This document shows, piece by piece, positions 1 to 6,856 of a DNA stretch of 20,211 nt (its first letter is position 1; each line of letters opens with the position of its first letter). The notes beneath the pieces were generated by a model that saw only the letters and a list, made by a program, of their open reading frames with translations, did no database searches and was not told where the DNA came from. Both the position numbers and the translations under genes were made by a program. Origin of the DNA: an uncultured Eubacteriales bacterium (GTDB taxonomy: Bacteria; Bacillota; Clostridia; Oscillospirales; Oscillospiraceae); NCBI GenBank assembly GCA_959602365.1, contig CAUGSS010000046.1:1-20211 (forward strand), written 5' to 3'.

Positions 1-1
1 T

Positions 2-1000
2 GAGCACGTTCTGGCCGTAGCTGGTGCGGTAGTGCTGGCGGCCCAGCAGCTTGACCAGCTCAGGGTGCAGGCCGTGGACGTTGGTCTCCAGCACTGCCCG
101 CTCGCCCTCGCTCTTGATGGTGGCCTCCACTTCCCGCTTGGCCTTCTCCACCATCTCCTCGATACGGGCGGGGTGGATGCGGCCATCGGCGATGAGCCGC
201 TCCAGGGCGATCCGGGTGATCTCCCGGCGCACCGGGTCAAAGCAGGACACGGTGATGGCCTCCGGGGTGTCGTCGATGATGAGCTCCGCGCCGGTAAGGG
301 TCTCCAGCGTGCGGATGTTGCGGCCTTCCCGGCCGATGATACGCCCCTTCATCTCGTCGTTGGGCAGCGGCACCACGGAGACGGTGGTCTCCGCCACATG
401 GTCCGCAGCACAGCGCTGGATGGCCAGGGCGATCTGCTCCCGGGCATAGGTCTCGGCCTCTTCCTTGTAGTGGGCCTGGATCTCCTTGAGCTTGACGGCC
501 TCCTCATGGGTGACCTCGTCGGCCAGCCGCTCGATCAGATAGGCCTTGGCCTCCTCGGCGGTCAGGCCGCTCAGACGCTCCAGCAGGTCCAGCTCGCTCT
601 TCTTGAGGGCTTTGACCTCCTCCCGGGTCTTCTCCACAGAGGCCAGCCGGGACTGGAGCTTCTCCTCTTTCTTCTCGATGGCGTCGGTCTTGCGGTCCAG
701 GTTGTCCTCCTTCTGCTGAAGGCGGCGCTCCTGCTTCTGCAGGTCGGCCCGGCGCTCCTTGACCTCGGCGTCGAAGTCGGAGCGCTCTCTCTGGATGGCC
801 TCCTGGGCCGCCAGAACCATCTCCCGCTTCTTGGTCTCCGCCTCCTTGATGGCCACGTTGACAATACGGGTGGCCTCCTGTTCGGCGGAGCCGATCTCCT
901 TCTCCGAATTGCGCTTGCGGATCTGGAAACCGGCGACAACGCCGATCAGCAGACAGACCACGCCCACGACAATGGCAACGATAATTGCGACAAGTTCCAT
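2..1000 (-). CDS. rny: Ribonuclease Y, N-terminal 333 residues (gene runs off the left edge)
   Basis: RNase Y is a membrane-anchored endoribonuclease that starts mRNA decay in Firmicutes. The visible part has an N-terminal membrane helix (about residues 3-24, starting MELVAIIVAIVVG), a long charged coiled coil (about 30-200, rich in E, K, R and Q) and the KH-domain signature GRIIGREGRNIR at about 219-230. The last visible residues, TSYGQNVL, lead into the HD domain, which lies outside the window. The family is about 520 residues long, so roughly one third is missing. The ATG at 1000 is preceded by AGGAGG about 7 bases upstream. It is divergent from spoIIP. Identification rests on the order of domains and the KH motif. 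Confidence 0.96.
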   Translation of the reverse strand, partial: MELVAIIVAIVVGVVCLLIGVVAGFQIRKRNSEKEIGSAEQEATRIVNVAIKEAETKKREMVLAAQEAIQRERSDFDAEVKERRADLQKQERRLQQKEDNLDRKTDAIEKKEEKLQSRLASVEKTREEVKALKKSELDLLERLSGLTAEEAKAYLIERLADEVTHEEAVKLKEIQAHYKEEAETYAREQIALAIQRCAADHVAETTVSVVPLPNDEMKGRIIGREGRNIRTLETLTGAELIIDDTPEAITVSCFDPVRREITRIALERLIADGRIHPARIEEMVEKAKREVEATIKSEGERAVLETNVHGLHPELVKLLGRQHYRTSYGQNVL

Positions 1001-1414
1001 ATTACACCTCCTAAGTTCAAATTATTGGCTTATTATGCCGTTCAAATGTCGTTTGCAGGATTTTTCTGCATGAAAAAAGCGCTTTTCGGGGATACATGTC
1101 TCTTCCCGCAAAGCGCAGAGGATGGATGGAAAACGGCCCTCATGGGTATTCCTGTGACGTTGATTCAGTTGCAAAATGACATCATAGTAGTTCTATACTG
1201 CCTATATTGAATTGAAATCTATATCAAAGGAGGAACACCGCAGTTCTCCAAATGTATCCTCATCTATATTACAAAACTTTATGTCAAGTGTCAAGATGCT
1301 TTCCTTTGGAAAGGTTAATTTCTTCGTCCGCCAGTCCGGCCGGCGGACAAAACTCGACCGCATGTCCTGCCCCAACCGGCATATGCTGTAAGAGCAGACA
1401 AGGAGGCGGTGGCT
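1001..1414. other. Intergenic region between divergent rny and spoIIP
   Basis: This gap of about 410 bases holds the rny ribosome site (1004-1012), a terminator-like hairpin read on the minus strand (1073-1116) and AT-rich sequence at 1160-1300. A weak plus-strand promoter-like pair, TTGCAA at 1169-1174 and TATACT at 1194-1199, has a long 19-base spacer. A purine-rich stretch AAAGGAGGAACA near 1226 resembles a ribosome site, but the frame that follows from ATG 1252 has no protein-like sequence. I see no convincing SigE-type promoter for spoIIP. Confidence 0.5.
1073..1116 (-). terminator. Hairpin plus U-tract, minus strand, upstream of rny
   Basis: Read on the minus strand, GCGCTTTGCGGG (1116-1105) pairs with CCCGAAAAGCGC (1090-1079) apart from one mismatch, around a 14-base loop, and is followed directly by TTTTTT (1078-1073). 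This is the form of an intrinsic terminator, but it lies 73 bases before the rny start with no gene upstream on that strand. It may end a short leader RNA or small RNA, or act as an attenuator for rny. I did not recognise a known RNA family in the 130 bases before it. Confidence 0.5.
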
Positions 1415-2620
1415 GTGAAGGAAAAAAAGACCGGTCGAGTCCTGCGCAGGACGCTGTCCCTGGGCGTGGGGGCAGCGGTACTCTGGGGGCTGCTCTCCAG
1501 CGGGGGCGGCATCCAGCTGCCCACCCCCTGGAAAAAGGGGGAGGGCTCGGCGCTGGCCCAGGCCATGCTGGACGCGGAGGTGGGCGCCTTTCAGGAGGAC
1601 GAGCCCTCCCTCTGGACCCAGATGGTCACCTCAGAGCTCCCCCTCTGCGGCACGGGAGACGAGGTGGCGGCAGAGGCGGCATCCTCCAGCACCGACGGCT
1701 CCGCAGGGGCGGAGACCAGCCTGTCCCTCCCCGCCGGGGAGCCACTGGAAGAGGCGGAGGCCGCGGCGGAGGAAACGGAGCCGGCAGAGGAGGCGCCGGC
1801 GGAAAGCGCCGCTCCGGAGGACGGAGGGACCGCAGTGCCCCAGACCATTACCGCCAACTCCAACACCGTCTCCGGAGCCGGAGTAGAGGTCAACAACAAC
1901 ACCTCCGGAATCACCGTGGACCCGGCCGCCCTGGCCGCCTCCGTGCTGACCCAGGCCATCGCCCCGGCCTCCCAGGGCCCCCAGATTCTGATCATGCACA
2001 CCCACGGCAGCGAGGCCTACACCATGGCGGGAAGCGACATCTACACGGAGACCGACACATCCCGCACCGACGACCCCAATTTCAACATGATTCGGATCGG
2101 GGAGGAGATGAAGGCGGTCTTTGAGTCCATGGGCTTCTCCGTCATCCACGACACCACCCTCTACGACTACCCCAACTACACCGGCTCCTACACCCGGAGC
2201 CTGGCGGGTATACAGGCCATGCTGGAGCAGTACCCCACCATCTCGGTGGTGCTGGATGTCCACCGAGACGCCCTGATCGCCTCCGACGGCACCGTCTACA
2301 AGGCGGTGACCCAGGTGAACGGGGAGAACACGGCCCAGGTCATGCTGGTGGTGGGCACCAACGACGGCGGTCTGACCCATCCGGGCTGGCAGGACAATCT
2401 GAACCTGGCCGCCCACATCCAGCTGGCCATGACCGGCATCGAGCCCACCCTGGCCCGGCCCATCAACCTGCGCGCCCAGCGCTTTAATCAGCACCTGACC
2501 CCCTGCTCCCTGCTGGTGGAGGTGGGCACCAGCGGCAACACCCTTCAGGAGGCCATCCGGGGCGCCCGCTGCTTTGCCCAGGCCGCCGGGGCGGTGTACC
2601 AGGGCCTGGTCACGGGATAG
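1415..2620 (+). CDS. spoIIP: Stage II sporulation protein P (SpoIIP), peptidoglycan amidase/endopeptidase
   Basis: SpoIIP works with SpoIID and SpoIIM to degrade septal peptidoglycan during engulfment of the forespore. An N-terminal membrane helix (about residues 12-30) is followed by a low-complexity Ala/Glu-rich linker (about 85-145) and the catalytic domain (about 187-398). Family signatures are HTHGSE (H195, H197, E200), DVHRDA (281-286), VVGTNDGG (312-319) and LLVEVGT (367-373), which fit a zinc-dependent amidase site. I chose GTG 1415 because AGGAGG at 1401-1406 lies 8 bases before it; the in-frame GTG at 1409 is only 2 bases from that site. The length of 401 residues is normal for the family. 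The gene is alone here, without the gpr partner seen in Bacillus. Confidence 0.95.
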   Translation: MKEKKTGRVLRRTLSLGVGAAVLWGLLSSGGGIQLPTPWKKGEGSALAQAMLDAEVGAFQEDEPSLWTQMVTSELPLCGTGDEVAAEAASSSTDGSAGAETSLSLPAGEPLEEAEAAAEETEPAEEAPAESAAPEDGGTAVPQTITANSNTVSGAGVEVNNNTSGITVDPAALAASVLTQAIAPASQGPQILIMHTHGSEAYTMAGSDIYTETDTSRTDDPNFNMIRIGEEMKAVFESMGFSVIHDTTLYDYPNYTGSYTRSLAGIQAMLEQYPTISVVLDVHRDALIASDGTVYKAVTQVNGENTAQVMLVVGTNDGGLTHPGWQDNLNLAAHIQLAMTGIEPTLARPINLRAQRFNQHLTPCSLLVEVGTSGNTLQEAIRGARCFAQAAGAVYQGLVTG

Positions 2621-2678
2621 ATCGGGCAAGCCCGCCGCGCTTTGCCCCCTTGACCTCAACCTGTCCGCAGACGCAGCA

Positions 2679-2716
2679 GCGCCCGGAGTCCCCCTGAACC
2701 AGGGGACTCCGGGCGC
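2679..2716 (+). terminator. 15-bp perfect hairpin after spoIIP, no U-tract
   Basis: GCGCCCGGAGTCCCC (2679-2693) and GGGGACTCCGGGCGC (2702-2716) form a perfect 15-bp stem with an 8-base loop, 58 bases after the spoIIP stop. It is not followed by a T-run on either strand, so it may stop transcription only weakly, or protect the 3' end of the mRNA. It lies between convergent units (spoIIP on plus, the zinc-ribbon remnant on minus). Confidence 0.55.
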
Positions 2717-2779
2717 CGGTCTGTACAGGCACCAGGTAAAAATGTAAAAATGGAATTGGATTCCCGCGCGGCGGCCAAA

Positions 2780-3354
2780 TCAGACCGTCTCGGTGCCGCA
2801 GTCGGGGCAGAATTTGCCCCGGGTCATCTTTCTGCACTTGGGGCAGAAGCGATCCCCCTCCTGAGGCGCCGGGGCGGGCAGCGGCGCGCCGCAGTTATGG
2901 CAGAATTTCGCCCCGTCCAGAGCTGGGGCACCGCAGCCGGGACAGTGGGACTGGGGGGCTTCCTGGGCGGGCCGCTGGGGGGCGCCGGGGGATGCCCCGG
3001 GGGCGGAGAACAGCTCCTTGGCCATCTGGGCCCCGTCGCTGCAGGGCTCCGCCAGCTCTTCAGTGCGGAGTAGAAGGGCACGACCTCAGAGAAGATATCG
3101 AAATTGCCCTGCTCAAAGGCCGCGCCCACCACGCCGTTGGCGCAAAAGATCTCCTTCTGGCCGGGACGGACAATTAAAGGAGTCCATCGGCAGATTTTCG
3201 TGGATGGTCATCATATTGGAAAACAGTTTACGGCCCTCCGGCACCTGGAGCAGATCCAGAGAGGCTGCCGCATCCACGTTGGCACTGATGGCCCGGAATC
3301 AGAAGCCGTCCCGGTTTCTGGAGATGTAAAATGTGCCCGACTGTCCGGTTTCAT
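2780..3354 (-). pseudogene. Broken gene with intact C-terminal double zinc-ribbon
   Basis: Protein-like sequence on the minus strand is spread over several frames. The 5' part has no start codon and reads TGQSGTFYISRNRDGF, then a TGA stop (3301-3299), then FRAISANVDAAASLDLL and VPEGRKLFSNMM. A frame change near 3175 leads to LIVRPGQKEIFCANGVV, then FEQGNFDIFSEVVPF. Another frame change near 3055 leads to LAEPCSDGAQMAKEL and the open tail ending at 2780. The tail carries two zinc-ribbons: CPGCG with FCHNCG, and FCPKCRK with FCPDCG. The middle part recalls the start of SPFH-domain proteins that end in zinc-ribbons, but this is tentative. An 81-residue protein from ATG 3025 remains open, so the tail might still be made. 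The remnant begins right at the stop of the 115-residue gene, so both probably shared a transcript. Confidence 0.65.
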
Positions 3355-3702
3355 TTATAGGTCAATATCCGAAAATTCCATTCCCAACTGCTCTTCTGCA
3401 GCATCCTGGAGCAGATCCATAAAGTTCAGGATACTCAACGGCAGATTGCTGCACGCCGCTCCAGACGGATCCAGTGCGCGATACTGGCTGTACAGCCAGG
3501 CCTTTTGCCGGCGGTAAAGCGCGGGATCGACGCTCAGCAGACACCGCTGCAATGGACCAGTCTCGTGTTGAAGCGCCTGGATCAACTCCTCGTCCCGCTC
3601 CAGCGCATCAACTGCGTCCTGCAGAGGGCCGGCCAGCGGATTATCCGGGGCGGCCTCGTTCAGACATTTGGTCAAATAGGCCAACCGTTCTGTTCTTGTC
3701 AT
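3355..3702 (-). CDS. Hypothetical 115-residue helical protein
   Basis: I do not recognise this protein. It starts MTRTERLAYLTKCLNEA and is hydrophilic, probably all helical, with an acidic end (EEQLGMEFSDIDL). There is no signal peptide, membrane helix or clear catalytic motif. The ATG at 3702 is preceded by AAGGGGAG about 7 bases upstream, which supports the start. A good sigma-A-type promoter lies at 3835-3863. Downstream on the same strand is the broken zinc-ribbon gene, so this may be the surviving member of a decaying pair. Confidence 0.75.
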   Translation of the reverse strand: MTRTERLAYLTKCLNEAAPDNPLAGPLQDAVDALERDEELIQALQHETGPLQRCLLSVDPALYRRQKAWLYSQYRALDPSGAACSNLPLSILNFMDLLQDAAEEQLGMEFSDIDL

Positions 3703-3796
3703 CGTTTTTCTCCCCTTTTACCCCACAGGTCCCCAGGCCCACCAGATCAGCCCCTTATCGGCTCCTAAAATGCAGCCAGACCAACCCTCCCAACCG

Positions 3797-3810
3797 GTTG
3801 TCAGGACAAC
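3797..3810. promoter_or_regulatory. Inverted repeat in leader of the 115-residue gene
   Basis: GTTGTC (3797-3802) and GACAAC (3805-3810) form a perfect 6-bp dyad with a 2-base centre. It overlaps the palindrome CAACCGGTTG (3791-3800), so the two could not both form in RNA. The site lies about 25 bases downstream of the predicted start of transcription, where an operator could block transcription. No regulator is known. Confidence 0.35.
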
Positions 3811-3834
3811 AGAAGCATATTTCCAATTTTGACT

Positions 3835-3863
3835 GTTATACCATGAAGCCGCCTGATATTCAA
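3835..3863 (-). promoter_or_regulatory. Sigma-A-type promoter for the 115-residue gene
   Basis: On the minus strand TTGAAT (3863-3858) and TATAAC (3840-3835) are separated by exactly 17 bases. Transcription would start near 3828, giving a leader of about 125 bases before ATG 3702. Confidence 0.6.
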
Positions 3864-4000
3864 GCTTTTGCAGTAATTTACCGCTCACTTATCTCATCGA
3901 AAGCGCAAAGGCAGAACAGCGTTTCCGTTTTGATCGCCCCCGGCCCTGTGCGGCAGACGCCAGAGACAATTCACGCCCAAAACCACCCCTATCATATTGG

Positions 4001-4028
4001 TTGATTTCCTCCTATTCTCCGGTATAAT
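4001..4028 (+). promoter_or_regulatory. Sigma-A promoter of the toxin-antitoxin operon
   Basis: TTGATT (4001-4006) and a perfect TATAAT (4023-4028) have a 16-base spacer. Transcription would start near 4035, leaving a leader of only about 13 bases that contains the GAGGTGA ribosome site. This rules out the upstream in-frame starts at 3997 and 4027. Confidence 0.75.
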
Positions 4029-4047
4029 GGAGACAGAGGTGAGCACT

Positions 4048-4290
4048 ATGACCATTAACACGAAAGCCGTCGTCTCTATGACAGAGGCAAGCCAAAACTT
4101 TTCCAGGGTGACGCGGCTGGCGGAGCAGGAGGGGCAGGCTGTGATTTTCAAAAATAACCGGCCCAAATTCCTGCTTATCGATTTGGACGCATCCCCTCTT
4201 GTGGATACGACAGATAACGAGAAGATTGACTTTGCGGCCGCCCGTATCCTGAGCCGTTATCGGGAAGCCTTTGAGGAGCTGGCGAAATGA
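4048..4290 (+). CDS. Phd/YefM-family antitoxin
   Basis: This is the antitoxin of a type II toxin-antitoxin pair. In this family the N-terminal part binds operator DNA and the C-terminal part wraps and inhibits the toxin. The 80-residue protein starts MTINTKAVVSMTEASQNFSR, a typical Phd/YefM beginning (an extended strand and then a helix). It continues VIFKNNRPKFLLI, which matches the conserved core strand and turn, and ends in a charged helix (about 58-80). The ATG at 4048 is chosen because GAGGTGA lies 5 bases before it and because longer starts fall inside the promoter. The stop overlaps the toxin start as ATGA (4287-4290), so translation is probably coupled. Autorepression is usual for the family but no operator was identified. 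Confidence 0.87.
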   Translation: MTINTKAVVSMTEASQNFSRVTRLAEQEGQAVIFKNNRPKFLLIDLDASPLVDTTDNEKIDFAAARILSRYREAFEELAK

Positions 4291-4673
4291 TCCGCTTATC
4301 CAAAGACAGAGTACTGCTGCTGCACAAGCTGATGGCAGAGGTGACCGGGGGCAGCGCCGGACTGCGGGAGGAAGCCCTTTTGGATGCGGCCCTGGAGGGA
4401 ATTTTCGCCACCTTTGACGGCCAGGAACTCTATCCTACCGGTGAGGAAAAAGGCGCACGGCTGGGGTACTCCCTGATCTCCAATCACGCCTTTGTGGATG
4501 GCAACAAGCGCATCGGGATGTACGCGATGCTCATTTTTCTGGAAGTCAACGGGATCCGTCTGGCGTGCTCCAACGAGGACATCGTCCAGGCCGGCCTTGG
4601 CGTCGCATCCGGCGGCATGTCCTACGAGGAGCTGTTGCAGTGGGTGATGGAACACAACCCAGGCAAAAAATAA
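4287..4673 (+). CDS. doc: Doc/Fic-family toxin of the toxin-antitoxin pair
   Basis: The 128-residue protein has the normal Doc length. It carries the Fic-like motif HAFVDGNKR (H67, F69, D71, N73, K74, R75), followed by a hydrophobic helix MYAMLIFLEVNG. Lysine replaces the second glycine of canonical Fic (HPFxxGNGR). This is the Doc version; phage P1 Doc with this change phosphorylates EF-Tu rather than AMPylating targets. It lies directly after, and overlaps, the Phd/YefM-type antitoxin gene. All key residues are present, so the toxin is probably active when free. The function is inferred from family and context. Confidence 0.9.
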   Translation: MIRLSKDRVLLLHKLMAEVTGGSAGLREEALLDAALEGIFATFDGQELYPTGEEKGARLGYSLISNHAFVDGNKRIGMYAMLIFLEVNGIRLACSNEDIVQAGLGVASGGMSYEELLQWVMEHNPGKK

Positions 4674-4842
4674 TCGGCAATGCTGTCTGGGTACACAGGA
4701 AAACCATACTTCCCTTTTGCTTTTCTTTATCAAAAGAAGAAAACAGCCGCTCTTAACACAATCCTGAAGGCTGGACTGCCGATACAGGGCCCGAGCCCGG
4801 AACAGTCCGGCACTCTTCTTTCTGTTAGCCAAGAAACGGGCA

Positions 4843-4870
4843 GGAGCGCGGTCCCGCTGGACCGCGCTCC
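4843..4870. terminator. 12-bp perfect hairpin between convergent doc and the secreted-protein cluster
   Basis: GGAGCGCGGTCC (4843-4854) and GGACCGCGCTCC (4859-4870) form a perfect 12-bp stem with a CGCT loop. It lies 170 bases after doc and 80 bases after the last gene of the minus-strand cluster. The minus-strand 3' side has a loose T-rich stretch (GTTTCTT, 4836-4830); the plus side has none. It is probably a shared terminator, stronger for the minus-strand transcript. Confidence 0.6.
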
Positions 4871-4950
4871 GTCTGTTGCACCGCTTCACTTGTTCGCATG
4901 TTCTGCAACTCTTCTGCCATTCCTGTGAAAGGCAACATTCCATGCACAGA

Positions 4951-5826
4951 TCAGTCTGATAAAGCTGAACCCTCTGCAGCGCTATCCGTTCTGCCGCTGC
5001 CGCCGTCTTGTGCCGGCGAATCTGCTCCGGCCTGAGCCGGGGATGTATCCCCTGTCACCACGTCAGGATTCGCGGCCTCTCCGTCCGGCGCAGATGTGTC
5101 CCCGTCAGAGGACGGAATCTTCTCCCCGGCATCGTCCTCAACAGGCGGCACTTCCTGCGACCCGTTCCCTTCCGAGGGCTGCTGGACATCACCGGGCTGC
5201 TGCGAAACGCTGCCGCCGGGAACCTGGGTATCGCCCCCATCCTGGCTGCCGTCGGCGGGCGTGCTGCTGTCGGGCGTCTGACCGCTATCCGTGTCAGGCG
5301 ATTCTTCTGCGGGCAGTTCTGACTGATCAGGCGGCGTCCCAATGGATCCGCCAGCCAAAATCTGCGTCCCCGCCGTTGAATCCGGCACACCCCAATAGGC
5401 AGTGAAGGTATAGGTGGCGGCCGGGTCTGAGGGATAAATGGTGAACTGGAACGAATCACTGTCTGGTATTGCATACCAGCTCTGTCCGCCGCTCTCAATT
5501 CTGCAATAGCCCGTGGAGACAGAGCCATTCTTTTGCAAGGTAACCGTATAGGTCTCGGATGATTTCGCCGTTAAAGTATAGGAGCTTTCGGCATCTATAC
5601 TTGTCGGCGAACCAGCTTCTCCCCCATTCGCCGCCACCGCAACCTCAATGGCATAGTTTCCCGCGGTAATGCTGTTCCCCTTGCTGACGACGCTGGCCTG
5701 GAACCAGGCGTAGACGCTGAAGGTGAGCGCGAGCACCGCCACCGCCAGCACCAGGACAGTCCTGCGCATAGCTCTGACTGTCTTTCGATTTTTTGCCATC
5801 AGGCACTTTGCTTGCCTTTGCCGCAT
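4951..5826 (-). CDS. Secreted TasA/CalY-like protein with disordered acidic tail
   Basis: This 291-residue protein ends the cluster. A basic start is followed by a hydrophobic stretch (about 20-40) ending FSVYAWFQASVVSKGNSITA. That matches the SipW-dependent pattern of an aromatic AWF site and then a GN-I-AG motif. A short beta-rich domain (about 45-165) follows, and the rest (about 170-291) is a low-complexity tail rich in Pro, Asp, Gly, Ser and Gln. Its ATG overlaps the sipW stop as TAATG, with GGGGGTGA 6 bases before it inside sipW, so it is translationally coupled to its likely processing enzyme. It lacks the beta-helix of the upstream paralogs. The tail may span the cell wall or stay flexible at the surface. 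The exact function is unknown. Confidence 0.82.
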   Translation of the reverse strand: MRQRQAKCLMAKNRKTVRAMRRTVLVLAVAVLALTFSVYAWFQASVVSKGNSITAGNYAIEVAVAANGGEAGSPTSIDAESSYTLTAKSSETYTVTLQKNGSVSTGYCRIESGGQSWYAIPDSDSFQFTIYPSDPAATYTFTAYWGVPDSTAGTQILAGGSIGTPPDQSELPAEESPDTDSGQTPDSSTPADGSQDGGDTQVPGGSVSQQPGDVQQPSEGNGSQEVPPVEDDAGEKIPSSDGDTSAPDGEAANPDVVTGDTSPAQAGADSPAQDGGSGRTDSAAEGSALSD

Positions 5827-6683
5827 TATTGCTCACCCCCGGTAAATTCCGACACGATGGACGCCACATCAAATTCGTCTTCCGGATCCTCCGGTTCTTC
5901 TGCCCGCTCTGTCCTCGCCGGTGCATCGGCCTTCTTCGGCGCGCCAGCGGGCTGTGCCGGCTTCTCCGACGGCTCGGGACGCTCCGGCGCTGCAGCCGCA
6001 GCCACAGATACAGGCTCGTCCTCCGGGTGACTGCCGCCTACCTGGGCCCGCAGCCGCGCCAGCTCTTCCCGCATCCGGCGGCTCTCTGCCCGCTCAGCCT
6101 CCAGCTCGGACTGGGTCTCATCCAGCTGCACCTTCTGTTCCTTCCGATACTGGCCAATCAACCTGACAAACCGCACTATCTGCAGTCCAATCAGCACCAG
6201 AAACGGAAGCAAAATCACCGTGACATAGCCCGCCGGTGTCTTCAAAAACTGGAAGAAGTACCCCAGCTTTGGTACACGAAAGACATACTCCCCCACCACC
6301 TGGTCAAAGGGAGCAGGATAGGCGTCGTCCTCGCCGGTAGTGGTGCCGTAGGTCACGAAAGCCGGCTGGCCCTCATAGGTGGTGATCTCCCGGATCTTGT
6401 GGGTGACCACTTCGCCATAATGATCCGGGTCAATGGAGGTAAAGGTAACGATATCCCCGGGCTCCAGCGTGGCGGGGTCTACTGCTTTGCTGACAGAGAT
6501 GTCCCCCACCTGGAAGGTATCCCGCATGGAGTCGGACAGGACGATATAGGGCTTGTAGCCCAAGATATTCGCATTTCCACCCAAAGTGCGGACGGAGATA
6601 ATGGTAAAGGCCGTCATACAAAGGGCAAAAATCAAGATCAGGACTGTGAGAATGTTGCCAGCTATATGCAACGCTTTTTTCAT
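5826..6683 (-). CDS. sipW: SipW-type (ER-type) signal peptidase I
   Basis: SipW cleaves the special signal peptides of TasA-like proteins. The 285-residue protein has an N-terminal membrane helix (about 8-30), the catalytic box VLSDSM (Ser52), and THKI with His95 where bacterial-type peptidases have lysine. This Ser-His pair marks the ER/SipW type. GEDDAYPAPFD (117-127) supplies the acidic residue. A second membrane segment lies at about 150-172. An unusual C-terminal extension follows: a charged helix rich in E, R and Q (about 178-228) and an Ala/Pro/Glu tail, against about 190 residues for B. subtilis SipW. ATG 6683 has AAGGAG 10 bases before it. It lies among eight probable substrates. Confidence 0.93.
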   Translation of the reverse strand: MKKALHIAGNILTVLILIFALCMTAFTIISVRTLGGNANILGYKPYIVLSDSMRDTFQVGDISVSKAVDPATLEPGDIVTFTSIDPDHYGEVVTHKIREITTYEGQPAFVTYGTTTGEDDAYPAPFDQVVGEYVFRVPKLGYFFQFLKTPAGYVTVILLPFLVLIGLQIVRFVRLIGQYRKEQKVQLDETQSELEAERAESRRMREELARLRAQVGGSHPEDEPVSVAAAAAPERPEPSEKPAQPAGAPKKADAPARTERAEEPEDPEDEFDVASIVSEFTGGEQ

Positions 6684-6713
6684 TGGACGCGTTCTCCTTT
6701 CTGGCGCGGTTCC

Positions 6714-6779
6714 GGAGATCAAAAGGCGCAAATCCGGACTTGTGCCCTTTGATCTCCGCTCCCCCGTGAGGGGAGCGGG
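6714..6779 (-). repeat. Intercistronic double-hairpin element, copy R1 (before sipW)
   Basis: Stem 2 pairs 6740-6757 with 6714-6731. On the minus strand its first arm is GGAGATCAAAGGGCACAA, with one mismatch and one G-U pair. Stem 1 pairs CCGCTCCCC (6756-6764) with GGGGAGCGG (6770-6778). The two stems share bases 6756-6757. Compared with R2-R4 both arms of stem 2 have changed together (GAGATCAAA in place of GGGATGCAAA), so pairing is kept while sequence differs. Confidence 0.8.
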
Positions 6780-6856
6780 AAGATACTGCTTATGGAACCA
6801 TGGCGGCCCCGGTCTTACTGTTATTCCGTTACTCCGTCACAGGTTTCGTCTGCTGA

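Larger units (their letters stand above)
3703..4047. other. Intergenic region with divergent promoters
   Basis: This gap of 345 bases separates the minus-strand 115-residue gene from the plus-strand toxin-antitoxin pair. It holds a promoter for each direction (3835-3863 minus; 4001-4028 plus). Two overlapping dyads lie in the minus-strand leader: CAACCGGTTG (3791-3800) and GTTGTC-AG-GACAAC (3797-3810). No coding sequence is evident. Confidence 0.6.

Noticed and set aside
1252..2124. Open frame from ATG 1252 after an AAAGGAGGAACA stretch
   Set aside because: It runs into spoIIP in a different frame and becomes Gly/Arg low complexity; no protein-like sequence.
2679..2716. Perfect 15-bp inverted repeat as an attachment site or origin
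   Set aside because: It stands alone just after a stop codon between convergent units, with no integrase or replication gene nearby. A 3'-end hairpin is simpler.
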